From NCBI RefSeq assembly GCF_000559025.1, contig NZ_JAAN01000005.1, positions 62,001 to 126,000 on the forward strand: a DNA stretch of 64,000 nucleotides, in the 5' to 3' direction. The translations under genes were made by a program, and so were the position numbers. Below are positions 16,778-25,473 of this stretch, piece by piece. The DNA comes from Luteimonas huabeiensis HB2. Its GTDB lineage: Bacteria; Pseudomonadota; Gammaproteobacteria; Xanthomonadales; Xanthomonadaceae. The stretch's first letter is position 1. The number at the start of each line of letters is the position of its first letter. The notes under the pieces are model-generated. The model did no database searches. It worked only from the letters and a program-made list of their open reading frames with translations, and was not told where the DNA came from.

Positions 16778-17578
16778 ATGCGAATCATCAGCTTCAACGC
16801 CAACGGCCTGCGCTCGGCCGCGACCAAGGGATTCTTCGACTGGTTCGCGCAGCAGGACGCCGACATCCTGTGCGTGCAGGAGACCAAGGCGCAGGAGCAC
16901 CAGCTCGCCGGCGAGGCGTTCCGGCCGCCCGGCTATCACGTCGCCTTCCGCGACGCGCAGACCAAGAAGGGCTACAGCGGCGTGGCGATCTACAGCCGGC
17001 GCCAGCCCGACGAACTGCGCGCGTCGCTGGGCTGGGCGCCGTTCGACGACGAGGGCCGCTACCTGGAGGCGCGCTTCGGCAACCTCAGCGTGGTCTCGTT
17101 CTACATCCCGTCCGGCTCGTCGGGCGAACTGCGCCAGGGCTTCAAGTTCGAGGTCATGGACTGGCTGCGGCCCATTCTCGACGAGTGGCTGGCCAGCGGC
17201 CGCGACTACGTGCTGTGCGGCGACTGGAACATCGTGCGCGCGCGCAACGACATCAGGAACTGGACCGGCAACCAGAAGAATTCCGGCTGCCTGCCGCCCG
17301 AGCGCGCCTGGCTCAACGGCCTGATCGCCGATGCCTGCGGCGACGGCTCGCCGCAGCCGCAGGTCGGCTGGGTGGACACCTTCCGCGCGCTGAAGCCCGA
17401 CGCGGTGGAATACACTTGGTGGAGCAACCGCGGCGCCGCGCGCGCCAACAATGTGGGCTGGCGGATCGACTACCAGTTGTGCACGCCATCGCTGGCCTCG
17501 CGGCTGTCGGGCTGCTCGATCCTGCGCGAGCCGCGCTTCTCCGACCACGCGCCCTACACCGTGGACTACCGCGCATGA
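16778..17578 (+). CDS. xth: Exodeoxyribonuclease III (Crc-related clade, catalytic residues intact)
   Basis: AP endonuclease/3'-5' exonuclease of base-excision repair. 266 residues from the ATG at 16778, which gives the canonical start MRIISFNANGLR. Catalytic positions are visible: Asn of FNANG, Glu of VQETK, Asp and Asn of CGDWNI, and the terminal FSDHAPYTVDY. Overall layout (including the WW-rich segment before the end) is close to Pseudomonas Crc, but Crc proteins have lost these metal-binding residues while this one keeps them, so nuclease activity is expected. Confidence 0.93.
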   Translation: MRIISFNANGLRSAATKGFFDWFAQQDADILCVQETKAQEHQLAGEAFRPPGYHVAFRDAQTKKGYSGVAIYSRRQPDELRASLGWAPFDDEGRYLEARFGNLSVVSFYIPSGSSGELRQGFKFEVMDWLRPILDEWLASGRDYVLCGDWNIVRARNDIRNWTGNQKNSGCLPPERAWLNGLIADACGDGSPQPQVGWVDTFRALKPDAVEYTWWSNRGAARANNVGWRIDYQLCTPSLASRLSGCSILREPRFSDHAPYTVDYRA

Positions 17579-17606
17579 GCCAGGCCGCTGGGGACGCGGC
17601 GCCGGG

Positions 17607-18929
17607 CTACCCGGAACGGGCCTCGGCGCGCACGTCGCTCTCGGCGATCGAGGCATCGACTAGCCCGGCGCGGATCATCCAGGCGTAGAGGAAGACGCCG
17701 GGCAGGGCGACCACGGTCGTCATCAGGTAGAAGTCCACGTAGCCCATGCGTTCGATCAGCGCGCCGGCGGTGGTGCCGGTGACCACGCGGCCCACGATCG
17801 AGGCGGCGGCCGAAAGCAGCGCGAACTGGGTGGCGGTGAACGACAGGTTGCACAGCGCGGACAGGTAGGCGACGACGACCACGCCGCCGATGCCGCTGGC
17901 GAAGTTCTCGAAGCAGATGGTGAAGGCGAGCATCGCGTTGCTGTGGCCGATCTGGGCGAGCGCCGCGAACGAGAGGTTCGACACCGCCATCAGGATCAGG
18001 CTCAGCAGCACCGAGCGCTTCATGCCGATGCGCGCGTAGAGAATGCCGCCGGCGAAGATGCCGACCAGATAGGCGGCGAAGCCGAAGCCGACGTCGTAGG
18101 TGGCGATCTCCGCGTTGCTGAACCCGAGATCGTCCAGCAAGAGCCGCAGGGTCAGATTGGCCAGCGTGTCGCCGATCTTGTGCAGCAGCACGAACAGCAG
18201 CACGAGCAAGGCGCCGCGGCGGCGGAGGAACTCGGCGAGCGGGCCGACCACGGCCGCGATCGCCGCGGCCATCCCGCGTCGCGGCGTCGGCTCGCGGTGG
18301 CGCGGCGGCTCGCCCAGCCAGAAGCCGACGAACACCGCCGGCAGCACGAAGACCGCGCACACCAGGTAGGCCGCGTTCCAGCCGATGGACGCGGCCAGCA
18401 GCAGCGCCAGCGCGCCGGCGCTGACCGAGCCGATGCGCCAGCCGTACTGCGACATCCCGGAGCCGACGCCGAGCTGGCGCGGCTCGAGCAATTCGATGCG
18501 ATAGGCATCGATGACGATGTCGAAGGTCGCCCCGGCCGCGCCGAGCGCCACCGCGGCCACGGCGACGGTGCCGAGCTGCGTGGCCGGGTCGGCGAGGCCG
18601 AGGAAGGCCAGGGCGGCGGCGACCAGGGCGGCGGACAGCCAGAGCCAGGAGCGTCGCTGGCCGAACCGCGAGAGGACCGGCAGCCGGAACCGGTCGACCG
18701 CCGGGGCCCAGAGGAACTTGAAGTTGTAGGCGAGAAACGCCAGCGAGAACGCGGTGACGCTGCGCTTGTCGATGCCCTCCTGCGCCAGCCGGGTGGTCAG
18801 GGTGGCGCCGATCATGGCGTACGGGAAGCCGGAGGAAATGCCGAGCAGCAGCGCACCCAGCGGTGCGCGTTCGAGGTAGGGCGCGATCCAGCCGGCCAGG
18901 CCGGTGCGCGCCGGGGCGGGCGTCGTCAT
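17607..18929 (-). CDS. ampG: AmpG-type muropeptide permease (MFS)
   Basis: Inner-membrane major-facilitator protein that imports anhydro-muropeptides for cell-wall recycling. 440 residues, about 12 helices. The family hallmark GFPYAMIGATLTTRLAQEGI follows the first helix, and KFLWAPAVDRFRLPVLSRFGQRRSWL and FDIVIDAYRIELL are typical AmpG loops. Convergent with the nuclease gene, with stops 29 bases apart. Substrate assigned by family. Confidence 0.92.
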   Translation of the reverse strand: MTTPAPARTGLAGWIAPYLERAPLGALLLGISSGFPYAMIGATLTTRLAQEGIDKRSVTAFSLAFLAYNFKFLWAPAVDRFRLPVLSRFGQRRSWLWLSAALVAAALAFLGLADPATQLGTVAVAAVALGAAGATFDIVIDAYRIELLEPRQLGVGSGMSQYGWRIGSVSAGALALLLAASIGWNAAYLVCAVFVLPAVFVGFWLGEPPRHREPTPRRGMAAAIAAVVGPLAEFLRRRGALLVLLFVLLHKIGDTLANLTLRLLLDDLGFSNAEIATYDVGFGFAAYLVGIFAGGILYARIGMKRSVLLSLILMAVSNLSFAALAQIGHSNAMLAFTICFENFASGIGGVVVVAYLSALCNLSFTATQFALLSAAASIVGRVVTGTTAGALIERMGYVDFYLMTTVVALPGVFLYAWMIRAGLVDASIAESDVRAEARSG

Positions 18930-19051
18930 CGTCGGTATGCTACCCGAGCGCCGCGGCGCCGGGCTGGCGCCGCGCGCCTTGTCGGTCCCGCCCCCCCTAT
19001 GGCAGCGTATGCGCCGCAGGGGTGCGACGGCTTCGTGGAGAAGAGGCGACG

Positions 19052-19309
19052 ATGGACATCGTGCTCCAGAACGTGGACGAGGTGCTGGCCGAGCGCATCC
19101 GCCGCGTGGCCGAGGCCCGCGGCTGGACGCTGCCGCAGACCTGGCTGCACCTGGTCGAGCAGGGGCTGTACGCCTGCGAGGCCGACACGCCGGGCTTCGA
19201 CCGCCAGGAGGCCGAGGCGCTGCAGGCGGCGCTGGCCGCGCTGCAGGCGGTGCCGGACGATCCGGGCTACGCGATGATCGGGCGCCGAGCGCCCCGCGAC
19301 GCGCGCTGA
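19052..19309 (+). CDS. Small conserved-looking protein with ribbon-helix-helix-like N-terminus
   Basis: 85 residues. The N-terminal half (DIVLQNVDEVLAERIRRVAE, then a helix ending LHLVEQGLYA) resembles a FitA-type ribbon-helix-helix DNA-binding fold: one short strand followed by two helices. The C-terminal half is Ala/Leu-rich and acidic. GAAGAGG lies eight to ten bases before the ATG. There is no toxin-like gene beside it. Sits between divergent ampG and convergent rep. Function unknown; the DNA-binding idea is weak. Confidence 0.6.
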   Translation: MDIVLQNVDEVLAERIRRVAEARGWTLPQTWLHLVEQGLYACEADTPGFDRQEAEALQAALAALQAVPDDPGYAMIGRRAPRDAR

Positions 19310-19327
19310 TCGCGGCGCGGCGGGCGC

Positions 19328-21304
19328 TCAGGCGTCGAGCAGCGCCTTGATCGCGGCGAAGCCGGCGCCGGCGCGCTCGCGCTTGTGGGCGGCGTCGGCC
19401 ACGGGGTCGGCGCCGTCGCGCTGCAGCTCCTCCGGCGGCAGCTCGTCGAGGAAGCGGCTGGGCGTCAGTTTCATGCGGCTGCCCCACTTGGTGGCCTCGC
19501 GCGCGTAGGACAGCCACAAGCGCTCCTTGGCGCGGGTGATGCCCACGTAGAGCAGCCGCCGCTCCTCGTCGATGCGGCCCTCGTCGATGCTGGCCTCGTG
19601 CGGCAGCACGCCGTCCTCGACCCCGACCAGGAACACGTAGCGGAACTCCAGGCCCTTGGCCGCGTGCAGGCTCATCAGCCGGACCTGGTTGCCGGGGTCG
19701 TCGCGGTCGGCGTGGGTCAGCAGGGCCAGTTGCGCGGCCAGTTCGCCGGGACCGGCGCCGCGGGGGCCCTCGAACCAGCCGGCCAGTTCCTCGAGGTTGC
19801 CGCGGCGCATGGCGAACTGGGTCTCGGTCTTGCACTGCGCGCGCACCGCGGCGAGCAGGCCGGAGCGCTCGACCACGCTGCGCACCAGCTCCGCGGGGGG
19901 CACGCGGGCGGCGTCCTGGCGCAGGCCGCGCACGATGTCGGCGAAGGCGCCCAGCGCGTTGGCCGCGCGCGGCTGCAGCTGCTTCAGCAGGCCGACCGAC
20001 TCCACCGCGCGCGACAGCGGCAGGTGCGCGGTGCGCGCCAGTTCCGACAGCCGCGCCAGGGTGGTGGCGCCGACCTCCCGCTTGGGCGACTGCACCGCGC
20101 GCAGGAAGGCGCTGTCGTCGTCGGGGTTGGCGATCAGCCGCAGCCAGGACAGCGCGTCCTTGACCTCGGCGCGTTCCAGGAACGCGGTGCCGCCGGACAG
20201 GTGGTAGGGCACACGCATCAGCTGCAGCGCCTTCTCCAGCGCGCGCGACTGGAAGTTGCTGCGGAACAGCACGCAGCACTCGCTCCACGGCATGCCCACC
20301 GACGCCTGCAGGAACTGCAGCTCGGCGGCCACGCGCTCGGCCTCGTGCGCGTGGTCGCGGCACTCCCAGACGCGGATCCGCTCGCCGTCGGCCTGCGCGC
20401 TCCACAGGGTCTTGAGGTGTTCGTGCGGGTTGTTGGCGATCAGCGCGTTGGCCGCGCGCAGCACGCGGTTGGAGCAGCGGTAGTTCTGCTCCAGCTTGAT
20501 CACGGTCAGCGCCGGGTAGTCGCGGCCGAGCTGGCCGAGGTTCTCCGGATTGGCGCCGCGCCAGGCGTAGATGCTCTGGTCGTCGTCGCCCACGCAGGTG
20601 AAGTTGCCCGCGGGGCCCGCGATCGCCTTGAGCAGGCGGTACTGGGCGTCGTTGGTGTCCTGGCACTCGTCGACCAGCAGGTAGCCAATGCGCTCGCGCC
20701 AGGCCAGGCGCAGGTCCTCGTGCGATTCCAGCAGCTGCACCGGCAGGCGGATCAGGTCGTCGAAGTCCACCGCGTTGAACGCGGCCAGCCGCGCCTGGTA
20801 GCGCCCGTACAGTTCGGCCGCCTCCAGCTCGCGCGGGCTGCGCGCCAGCGCGGCGGCTTCCTCCGGCGACAGGCCGGCGTTCTTCGCCCGCGACACCAGG
20901 TGCTGCAGGGCCTGGATCGCGTCGGGCTTCATGCCGTTGCACAGGTCCTTGTACTGCGCCGCGCAGTCGTCGGCGTCGAACACCGAGAAGCCGCGCCGCA
21001 GTCCCGCGCGCTCGTGCTCGATCTGCAGCAGCTTCAGGCCCAGCGCGTGGAAGGTGGAGATCGTCAGCCCTTCGGCCGCGTCGCCGCGGATGCGCTTGCT
21101 CACGCGCTCGCGCATCTCCTTGGCCGACTTGTTGGTGAAGGTGATCGCCGCGATCCGCCGCGCCGGGTAGCGGCCGGACGAGATCAGGTGGGCGATCTTC
21201 TCCACGATCACGCGGGTCTTGCCGCTGCCGGCGCCGGCGAGCACCAGCAGCGGGCCTTCGCAGTGCAGCACCGCGGCGCGCTGAGGGGGATTGAGGGAGT
21301 GCAT
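19328..21304 (-). CDS. rep: ATP-dependent DNA helicase Rep (UvrD/PcrA superfamily)
   Basis: Superfamily 1A 3'-5' helicase that helps replication forks past obstacles. 658 residues from ATG 21304 (MHSLNPPQRAAV). Motifs in order: Q-motif NPPQRAAV, Walker A AGAGSGKT, ITFTNKSAKEM (Ia), LLVDECQDTN (II), GDDDQSIYAWRGA (III), LEQNYR (IV), LMSLHAAKGLEF (V) and YVGITRAKERL (VI). Length matches Rep rather than UvrD. A GTG/ATG five codons upstream is possible. Confidence 0.95.
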   Translation of the reverse strand: MHSLNPPQRAAVLHCEGPLLVLAGAGSGKTRVIVEKIAHLISSGRYPARRIAAITFTNKSAKEMRERVSKRIRGDAAEGLTISTFHALGLKLLQIEHERAGLRRGFSVFDADDCAAQYKDLCNGMKPDAIQALQHLVSRAKNAGLSPEEAAALARSPRELEAAELYGRYQARLAAFNAVDFDDLIRLPVQLLESHEDLRLAWRERIGYLLVDECQDTNDAQYRLLKAIAGPAGNFTCVGDDDQSIYAWRGANPENLGQLGRDYPALTVIKLEQNYRCSNRVLRAANALIANNPHEHLKTLWSAQADGERIRVWECRDHAHEAERVAAELQFLQASVGMPWSECCVLFRSNFQSRALEKALQLMRVPYHLSGGTAFLERAEVKDALSWLRLIANPDDDSAFLRAVQSPKREVGATTLARLSELARTAHLPLSRAVESVGLLKQLQPRAANALGAFADIVRGLRQDAARVPPAELVRSVVERSGLLAAVRAQCKTETQFAMRRGNLEELAGWFEGPRGAGPGELAAQLALLTHADRDDPGNQVRLMSLHAAKGLEFRYVFLVGVEDGVLPHEASIDEGRIDEERRLLYVGITRAKERLWLSYAREATKWGSRMKLTPSRFLDELPPEELQRDGADPVADAAHKRERAGAGFAAIKALLDA

Positions 21305-21396
21305 GCCGGGGGGAATCACGGGGCAGCGGATTGTAGCGTTTCGGGCGCGGGCGGATGTGCTGTAATGACGGCGGTCCCGCCTCCCCCGTTCCCGCC

Positions 21397-22152
21397 ATGC
21401 GCACTCTCTCCCGGCTCGGCGCGTTGCTGCTCGCCCTGGCCGGCGGCCAGGCCGTCGCGGCCGGCCCGGGGCCCGCGGAAGGCGCCGACGCGCGCTTCGT
21501 CGATCGCCAGGCGCTGGACGGGGCCGATCCCGAGATCCTGCGCAGCGCGGGTTTCGAGGCGGCGCATCCGGACCTGCAGTTCCGGCGCCTGGGCGCCGAA
21601 GCGCTGCAGGCCGGGCGGCTCGAGGACGCCCGCGGCTATTTCCGGCGCGCGGCGCGCTTCGGCGACAAGCTCTCGCAGGCGGCCTATGCCGAGATGCTCT
21701 GGGAAGGCCAGGGCGGACCGGCCGACCGGCCGCTGGGCTACGCCTGGATGGATCTGGCCGCCGAGCGCGGCGCGCCGCTGGCGCTCGCGCATCGCGAGCG
21801 TTACTGGCACCGCCTGGACGAGGCCGAGCGCACGCGCGCGCTGGAGGTCGGCCAGGCGGTCTATGCCGAGTACGGCGACGCCATCGCCCTGCCGCGGCTG
21901 GAGCGCACGATGCGCCGCGTGGCCAACAACGTCACCGGCAGCCGCACCGGCTGGGTCGGCCGCGTCGACGTCTCGCTGGGCATGGACCCCGGCGGGCGGA
22001 CCGGCGCGCCCAAGCGCGGCGAGTCCTACTACGCGGATCGCTACTGGAAGATCGACGAGTACGTGCGCTGGCAGAACGAGGCGCTGCGCACGCCCGTGCC
22101 CGAGGGGCGGGTGGACGTGGGCGCGCCCGAATCGCTGCCGGACGGGGACTGA
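21397..22152 (+). CDS. Secreted Sel1/TPR-repeat-like protein
   Basis: 251 residues with a signal peptide of about 23 residues (ALAGGQAVAAG). The central part contains Sel1-like repeat features: AGRLEDARGYFRRAARFGDKLSQAAYAEMLWEG followed by the ADRPLGYAWMDLAAERG unit, typical of short tetratricopeptide-type repeats. The C-terminal 70 residues are charged and aromatic with no known motif. Probably periplasmic and protein-binding. Divergent from rep with 92 bases between starts; tdk follows 28 bases after on the same strand. Confidence 0.8.
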   Translation: MRTLSRLGALLLALAGGQAVAAGPGPAEGADARFVDRQALDGADPEILRSAGFEAAHPDLQFRRLGAEALQAGRLEDARGYFRRAARFGDKLSQAAYAEMLWEGQGGPADRPLGYAWMDLAAERGAPLALAHRERYWHRLDEAERTRALEVGQAVYAEYGDAIALPRLERTMRRVANNVTGSRTGWVGRVDVSLGMDPGGRTGAPKRGESYYADRYWKIDEYVRWQNEALRTPVPEGRVDVGAPESLPDGD

Positions 22153-22180
22153 GCCGGCGCCGGCCGCCTAAACTAGCGTC

Positions 22181-22804
22181 ATGGCCAAGCTGTACTTCTA
22201 CTACTCGGCGATGAACGCCGGGAAGACCACCACGCTGCTGCAGTCGGCGCACAACTACCGCGAGCGCGGGATGCGGGTGCTGATCCTCGCCCCGGCACTG
22301 GACGACCGCGCCGGCCTGGGCCGGGTGGCGTCGCGGATCGGGCTGGAATCGCCGGCCGAGGCCTTCGCGCCCGGGGACGACCTGCTGGCGTGGGCCGAGC
22401 GCGACGTCGCCGCGCACGGGCGGCTGGACTGCGTGCTGGTGGACGAGGCGCAGTTCCTGCGCAAGGCGCAGGTGTGGCAGCTGACCGAGATCGTCGATGC
22501 GCTGCGGATCCCGGTGCTGTGCTACGGCCTGCGCACCGATTTCCGCGGCGAGCTGTTCGAGGGCAGCCAGTACCTGCTGGCCTGGGCCGACGAGATGCAC
22601 GAGATCAAGACCATCTGCCACAGCGGGTCGAAGGCGACGATGACCGTGCGCGTGGACGACGGCGGGCGCGCGGTCAGCGATGGGCCGCAGGTCGAGATCG
22701 GCGGCAACGAGCGCTACGTCTCGGTCAGCCGTGCCGAGTTCAAGCGCATCGCCCGCGGCGAGGGCCGGATCGAGCCGGCGCAGGGCGCGCTGCCGCTGGG
22801 ATAG
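22181..22804 (+). CDS. tdk: Thymidine kinase
   Basis: Phosphorylates thymidine for nucleotide salvage. 207 residues. P-loop [16 protein letters not shown], Walker [10 protein letters not shown], the lasso-region [22 protein letters not shown], and [17 protein letters not shown]. In type II thymidine kinases a structural zinc is held by two Cys-rich pairs; here the usual CxC-like second Cys is Ser (CHSGS), and the C-terminal Cys/His pair is absent from [12 protein letters not shown], so the zinc site seems lost. The rest of the active site looks intact. Confidence 0.94.
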   Translation: MAKLYFYYSAMNAGKTTTLLQSAHNYRERGMRVLILAPALDDRAGLGRVASRIGLESPAEAFAPGDDLLAWAERDVAAHGRLDCVLVDEAQFLRKAQVWQLTEIVDALRIPVLCYGLRTDFRGELFEGSQYLLAWADEMHEIKTICHSGSKATMTVRVDDGGRAVSDGPQVEIGGNERYVSVSRAEFKRIARGEGRIEPAQGALPLG

Positions 22805-22832
22805 GCCGCCGCTCCCGCCGCCCGGGCGGCGT

Positions 22833-23645
22833 TCAGCGCTGGCAGCGCGGGCACCAGACGCTGGCGCGCTGGCCGATGCTGGCCTGCTTGAGCGCCCGCC
22901 CGCAGCGCCGGCAGGGGGCGCCGGCGCGGCCGTAGGCGCTGAGTTCCTGCTCGAAATAGCCGGGCAGGCCGTCGGGGCTGATGAAGTCGCGCAGGGTGGT
23001 GCCGCCGCGCTCGATCGCGTAGCCGAGGATGCGCCGCACCGCCGCGGCCAGCGCGCGGTAGCGCTCGCGCGAGACCCGGCCGGCCGGGCGCAGCGGCGAG
23101 ATGCCGGCCTCGAACAGCGCCTCGGCCGCGTAGATGTTGCCCACGCCGACCACCACCGCCTGGTCCATCAGGAAGGTCTTCACCGGCGCGCGGCGGCCGC
23201 GGCTCGCCGCGAACAGGTGGTCGCCGTCGAAGGCGTCCGACAGCGGCTCGGGGCCGAGCCCGCGCAGCAGCGGGTGGGTCTCGCCGGGGGGCTGCCAGAG
23301 CAGGCAGCCGAAGCGGCGGGGATCGTTGAAGCGCAGCACCCGGCCGTCGTCGAGCGCCATGTCCACGTGATCGTGCGGGCGCGGCGGCGTGTCGCCGGGC
23401 AGCACCCGCAGGCTGCCGGACATGCCCAGGTGCAGCAGGGCGCTGCCGGCGGCGGTGTCCAGCAGCAGGTACTTGGCGCGCCGCTGCACGTCCTCGATGC
23501 GCTGGCCGGCCAGCCGCTCGGGCAGCTCGGGCGGGATCGGCCAGCGCAGGTCGGGCCGGCGCAGCGTCAGCGCGCGCACCCGGCGCCCGCGCAGGTGCGG
23601 CAGCAGGCCGCGGCGGGTGGTCTCGACTTCGGGCAGTTCGGGCAT
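22833..23645 (-). CDS. mutM: Formamidopyrimidine-DNA glycosylase
   Basis: Removes 8-oxoguanine and related lesions and cleaves the abasic site. 270 residues. The catalytic N-terminus [13 protein letters not shown] is intact; also [10 protein letters not shown], the helix-two-turn-helix region with [18 protein letters not shown], and a C-terminal zinc finger [10 protein letters not shown]...CPRC. Convergent with tdk, with a 28-base gap. Normal length. Confidence 0.97.
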   Translation of the reverse strand: MPELPEVETTRRGLLPHLRGRRVRALTLRRPDLRWPIPPELPERLAGQRIEDVQRRAKYLLLDTAAGSALLHLGMSGSLRVLPGDTPPRPHDHVDMALDDGRVLRFNDPRRFGCLLWQPPGETHPLLRGLGPEPLSDAFDGDHLFAASRGRRAPVKTFLMDQAVVVGVGNIYAAEALFEAGISPLRPAGRVSRERYRALAAAVRRILGYAIERGGTTLRDFISPDGLPGYFEQELSAYGRAGAPCRRCGRALKQASIGQRASVWCPRCQR

Positions 23646-23836
23646 CGGGCGGGCGCGGGCGCAGCGACGGAACCGGCAAGGTGGGCCCGGCGCGGCGCCG
23701 GGACAAGGCCGGGGGCCGGCGTCGAGGAGGCCTTCGCGGCCATGTACCGGGGCCAACATACCCGGCCGCAGGGATGGCAAAGCGCCGGGACGGCTTGCAT
23801 GATGGCGGTGCGTCCCACCCTACCGATTCCGCGACG

Positions 23837-25045
23837 ATGCCCGCTTCCCTGCTCGATTTCCTCGCCGGCGGCCTGCTGCAGTTCGGCTTCTGGCCGCTGC
23901 TGGCGGTCCTGCTGGTCTTCACCCAGCTCACGATCTTCTCGGTCACCCTGTACCTGCACCGCAGCCAGGCCCATCGCGGGGTGGATTTCCATCCGGTGCT
24001 GGCGCACTTCTTCCGCTTCTGGACCTGGCTCACGACCTCGATGATCACCCGCGAATGGGTGGCCATCCACCGCAAGCACCACGCCAAGTGCGAGACCGAG
24101 GACGATCCGCACAGCCCGCAGTTCAAGGGCATCGGCAACGTGTTCTGGCGCGGCGTGGAGCTGTACCGGGAGGCGCGCGGCATGCGCGCGGACATCGACC
24201 AGTACGGCAAGGGCTGCCCGGACGACTGGATCGAGCGCCACCTGTACACGCCCTACGCCACCCTCGGCCCGACGGTGCTGCTGTTGGCGATGTTCGCGCT
24301 GTTCGGCTTCGCCGGCGTCGCCGTGTGGGCGATCCAGATGGCCTGGATCCCGTTCTGGGCCGCCGGCGTGGTCAACGGCCTGGGCCACTGGTGGGGCTAC
24401 CGCAACTTCGAGACCACCGACACCGCCACCAACCTCAGCCCCTGGGGCGTGTGGATCGGCGGCGAGGAACTGCACAACAACCACCATGCGTTCCCCAGCT
24501 CGGCCAAGTTCGCCCTGCGCCGCTGGGAATTCGACATCGGCTGGGCGGCGATCAAGGGCCTGGAAAAGCTGGGGCTGGCCAAGGTGCTGCGCGTGGCGCC
24601 CTCGCTGGACGTGCGCCCCAATATCCACGTGCCCGATACCGATACGGTCAAGGCGCTGCTGGCGCACCGCTTCCAGGCGATGACCGACTACCAGCGCAAC
24701 GTGCTCACGCCGGCGCTGCGCGAGGAGGCCCGTGCCGCGGGCGCGCGGCTGCGCGCGCTGCTGCCGCGGCGGCTGCGCAAGGGGCTGGTCGACGACGGGC
24801 GCTGGCTGAAGCCCGACGCGCGCGAGCAGCTGCAGCGCTGGGTCGAGCAGCGCCCGCGCATCCGCACCCTGATCGAGTACCGCGCGCGCCTGGCGGCGGT
24901 GCTGGAGGCGCGCAGCCACGACGCCGGCGAGCGCCTGCGGCAGCTGCAGGCCTGGTGCCAGGAGGCCGAGGCCAGCGGCATCCGCGCGCTGCAGGAGTAC
25001 TCGGCGCGCCTGAAGGGCTACACCTTGCAGTCCGGCCACGCCTGA
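23837..25045 (+). CDS. DesA-type fatty acid desaturase with C-terminal extension
   Basis: Membrane di-iron enzyme introducing a double bond into acyl chains. 402 residues. Three histidine boxes: HRSQAH, HRKHH and HNNHH, in a delta-9-type layout with four hydrophobic segments before about residue 190. The C-terminal 150 or so residues (after HVPDTDTVKALLAHRF) are soluble, Arg/Leu/Ala-rich and helical, not part of the core desaturase fold. ATG 23837 chosen because it leads straight into the first helix. The EF-hand gene begins seven bases after the stop. Confidence 0.92.
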   Translation: MPASLLDFLAGGLLQFGFWPLLAVLLVFTQLTIFSVTLYLHRSQAHRGVDFHPVLAHFFRFWTWLTTSMITREWVAIHRKHHAKCETEDDPHSPQFKGIGNVFWRGVELYREARGMRADIDQYGKGCPDDWIERHLYTPYATLGPTVLLLAMFALFGFAGVAVWAIQMAWIPFWAAGVVNGLGHWWGYRNFETTDTATNLSPWGVWIGGEELHNNHHAFPSSAKFALRRWEFDIGWAAIKGLEKLGLAKVLRVAPSLDVRPNIHVPDTDTVKALLAHRFQAMTDYQRNVLTPALREEARAAGARLRALLPRRLRKGLVDDGRWLKPDAREQLQRWVEQRPRIRTLIEYRARLAAVLEARSHDAGERLRQLQAWCQEAEASGIRALQEYSARLKGYTLQSGHA

Positions 25046-25052
25046 CGGGGCG

Positions 25053-25418
25053 ATGGCCCCGCGCGTCCGGGTGCGCTCCCTGAGGCGGCCGGTCGCCTGC
25101 ACGGCGCTCGCGTTGCTGTCGGCGGCGGGCGCCGCGGGCGCGCAGGTGACCGCGACCGGCGAGTACCTGGCGCGGATGGATACCGACGGCGATGGCCGGG
25201 TTTCCCTGGCGGAGTACCAGGCGTGGATGCTCTACGCCTTCGAGCGCATGGACGCCGACGGCGACGGCGTGCTGGCGTCCTCGGAACAGCCGGGCGGGCG
25301 CGCTGCGCCGCTGACGCGGCAGGCCTATCTGGATCGGCTGGCGGAGCGCTTCCGCCGCCAGGACGCCGACGGCGACGGCAGCCTGGACGCGCGCGAGCTG
25401 GCCGCGCCGCCGCGCTGA
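25053..25418 (+). CDS. Secreted EF-hand calcium-binding protein
   Basis: 121 residues with an N-terminal signal sequence ending near AAGAQV (about residue 32). Three EF-hand calcium loops are visible: DTDGDGRVSLAEY, DADGDGVLASSEQ and DADGDGSLDAREL, each with the DxDGDG core and a Glu at the last position. Such small secreted EF-hand proteins are common in xanthomonads; a calcium sensor or buffer role is inferred. Only seven bases separate it from the desaturase, suggesting co-transcription. Confidence 0.85.
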   Translation: MAPRVRVRSLRRPVACTALALLSAAGAAGAQVTATGEYLARMDTDGDGRVSLAEYQAWMLYAFERMDADGDGVLASSEQPGGRAAPLTRQAYLDRLAERFRRQDADGDGSLDARELAAPPR

Positions 25419-25473
25419 ACGGGCGCCGGCGGGCTTCGGATGCCCGCCATCGAGCGCGGGACCGCCCGGCCCT

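Noticed and set aside
16778-17578. Crc catabolite-repression protein
   Set aside because: Overall layout resembles Crc, but the metal-binding and catalytic residues of exonuclease III are kept (FNANG, QETK, GDWN, SDHAP), so the nuclease call is preferred.
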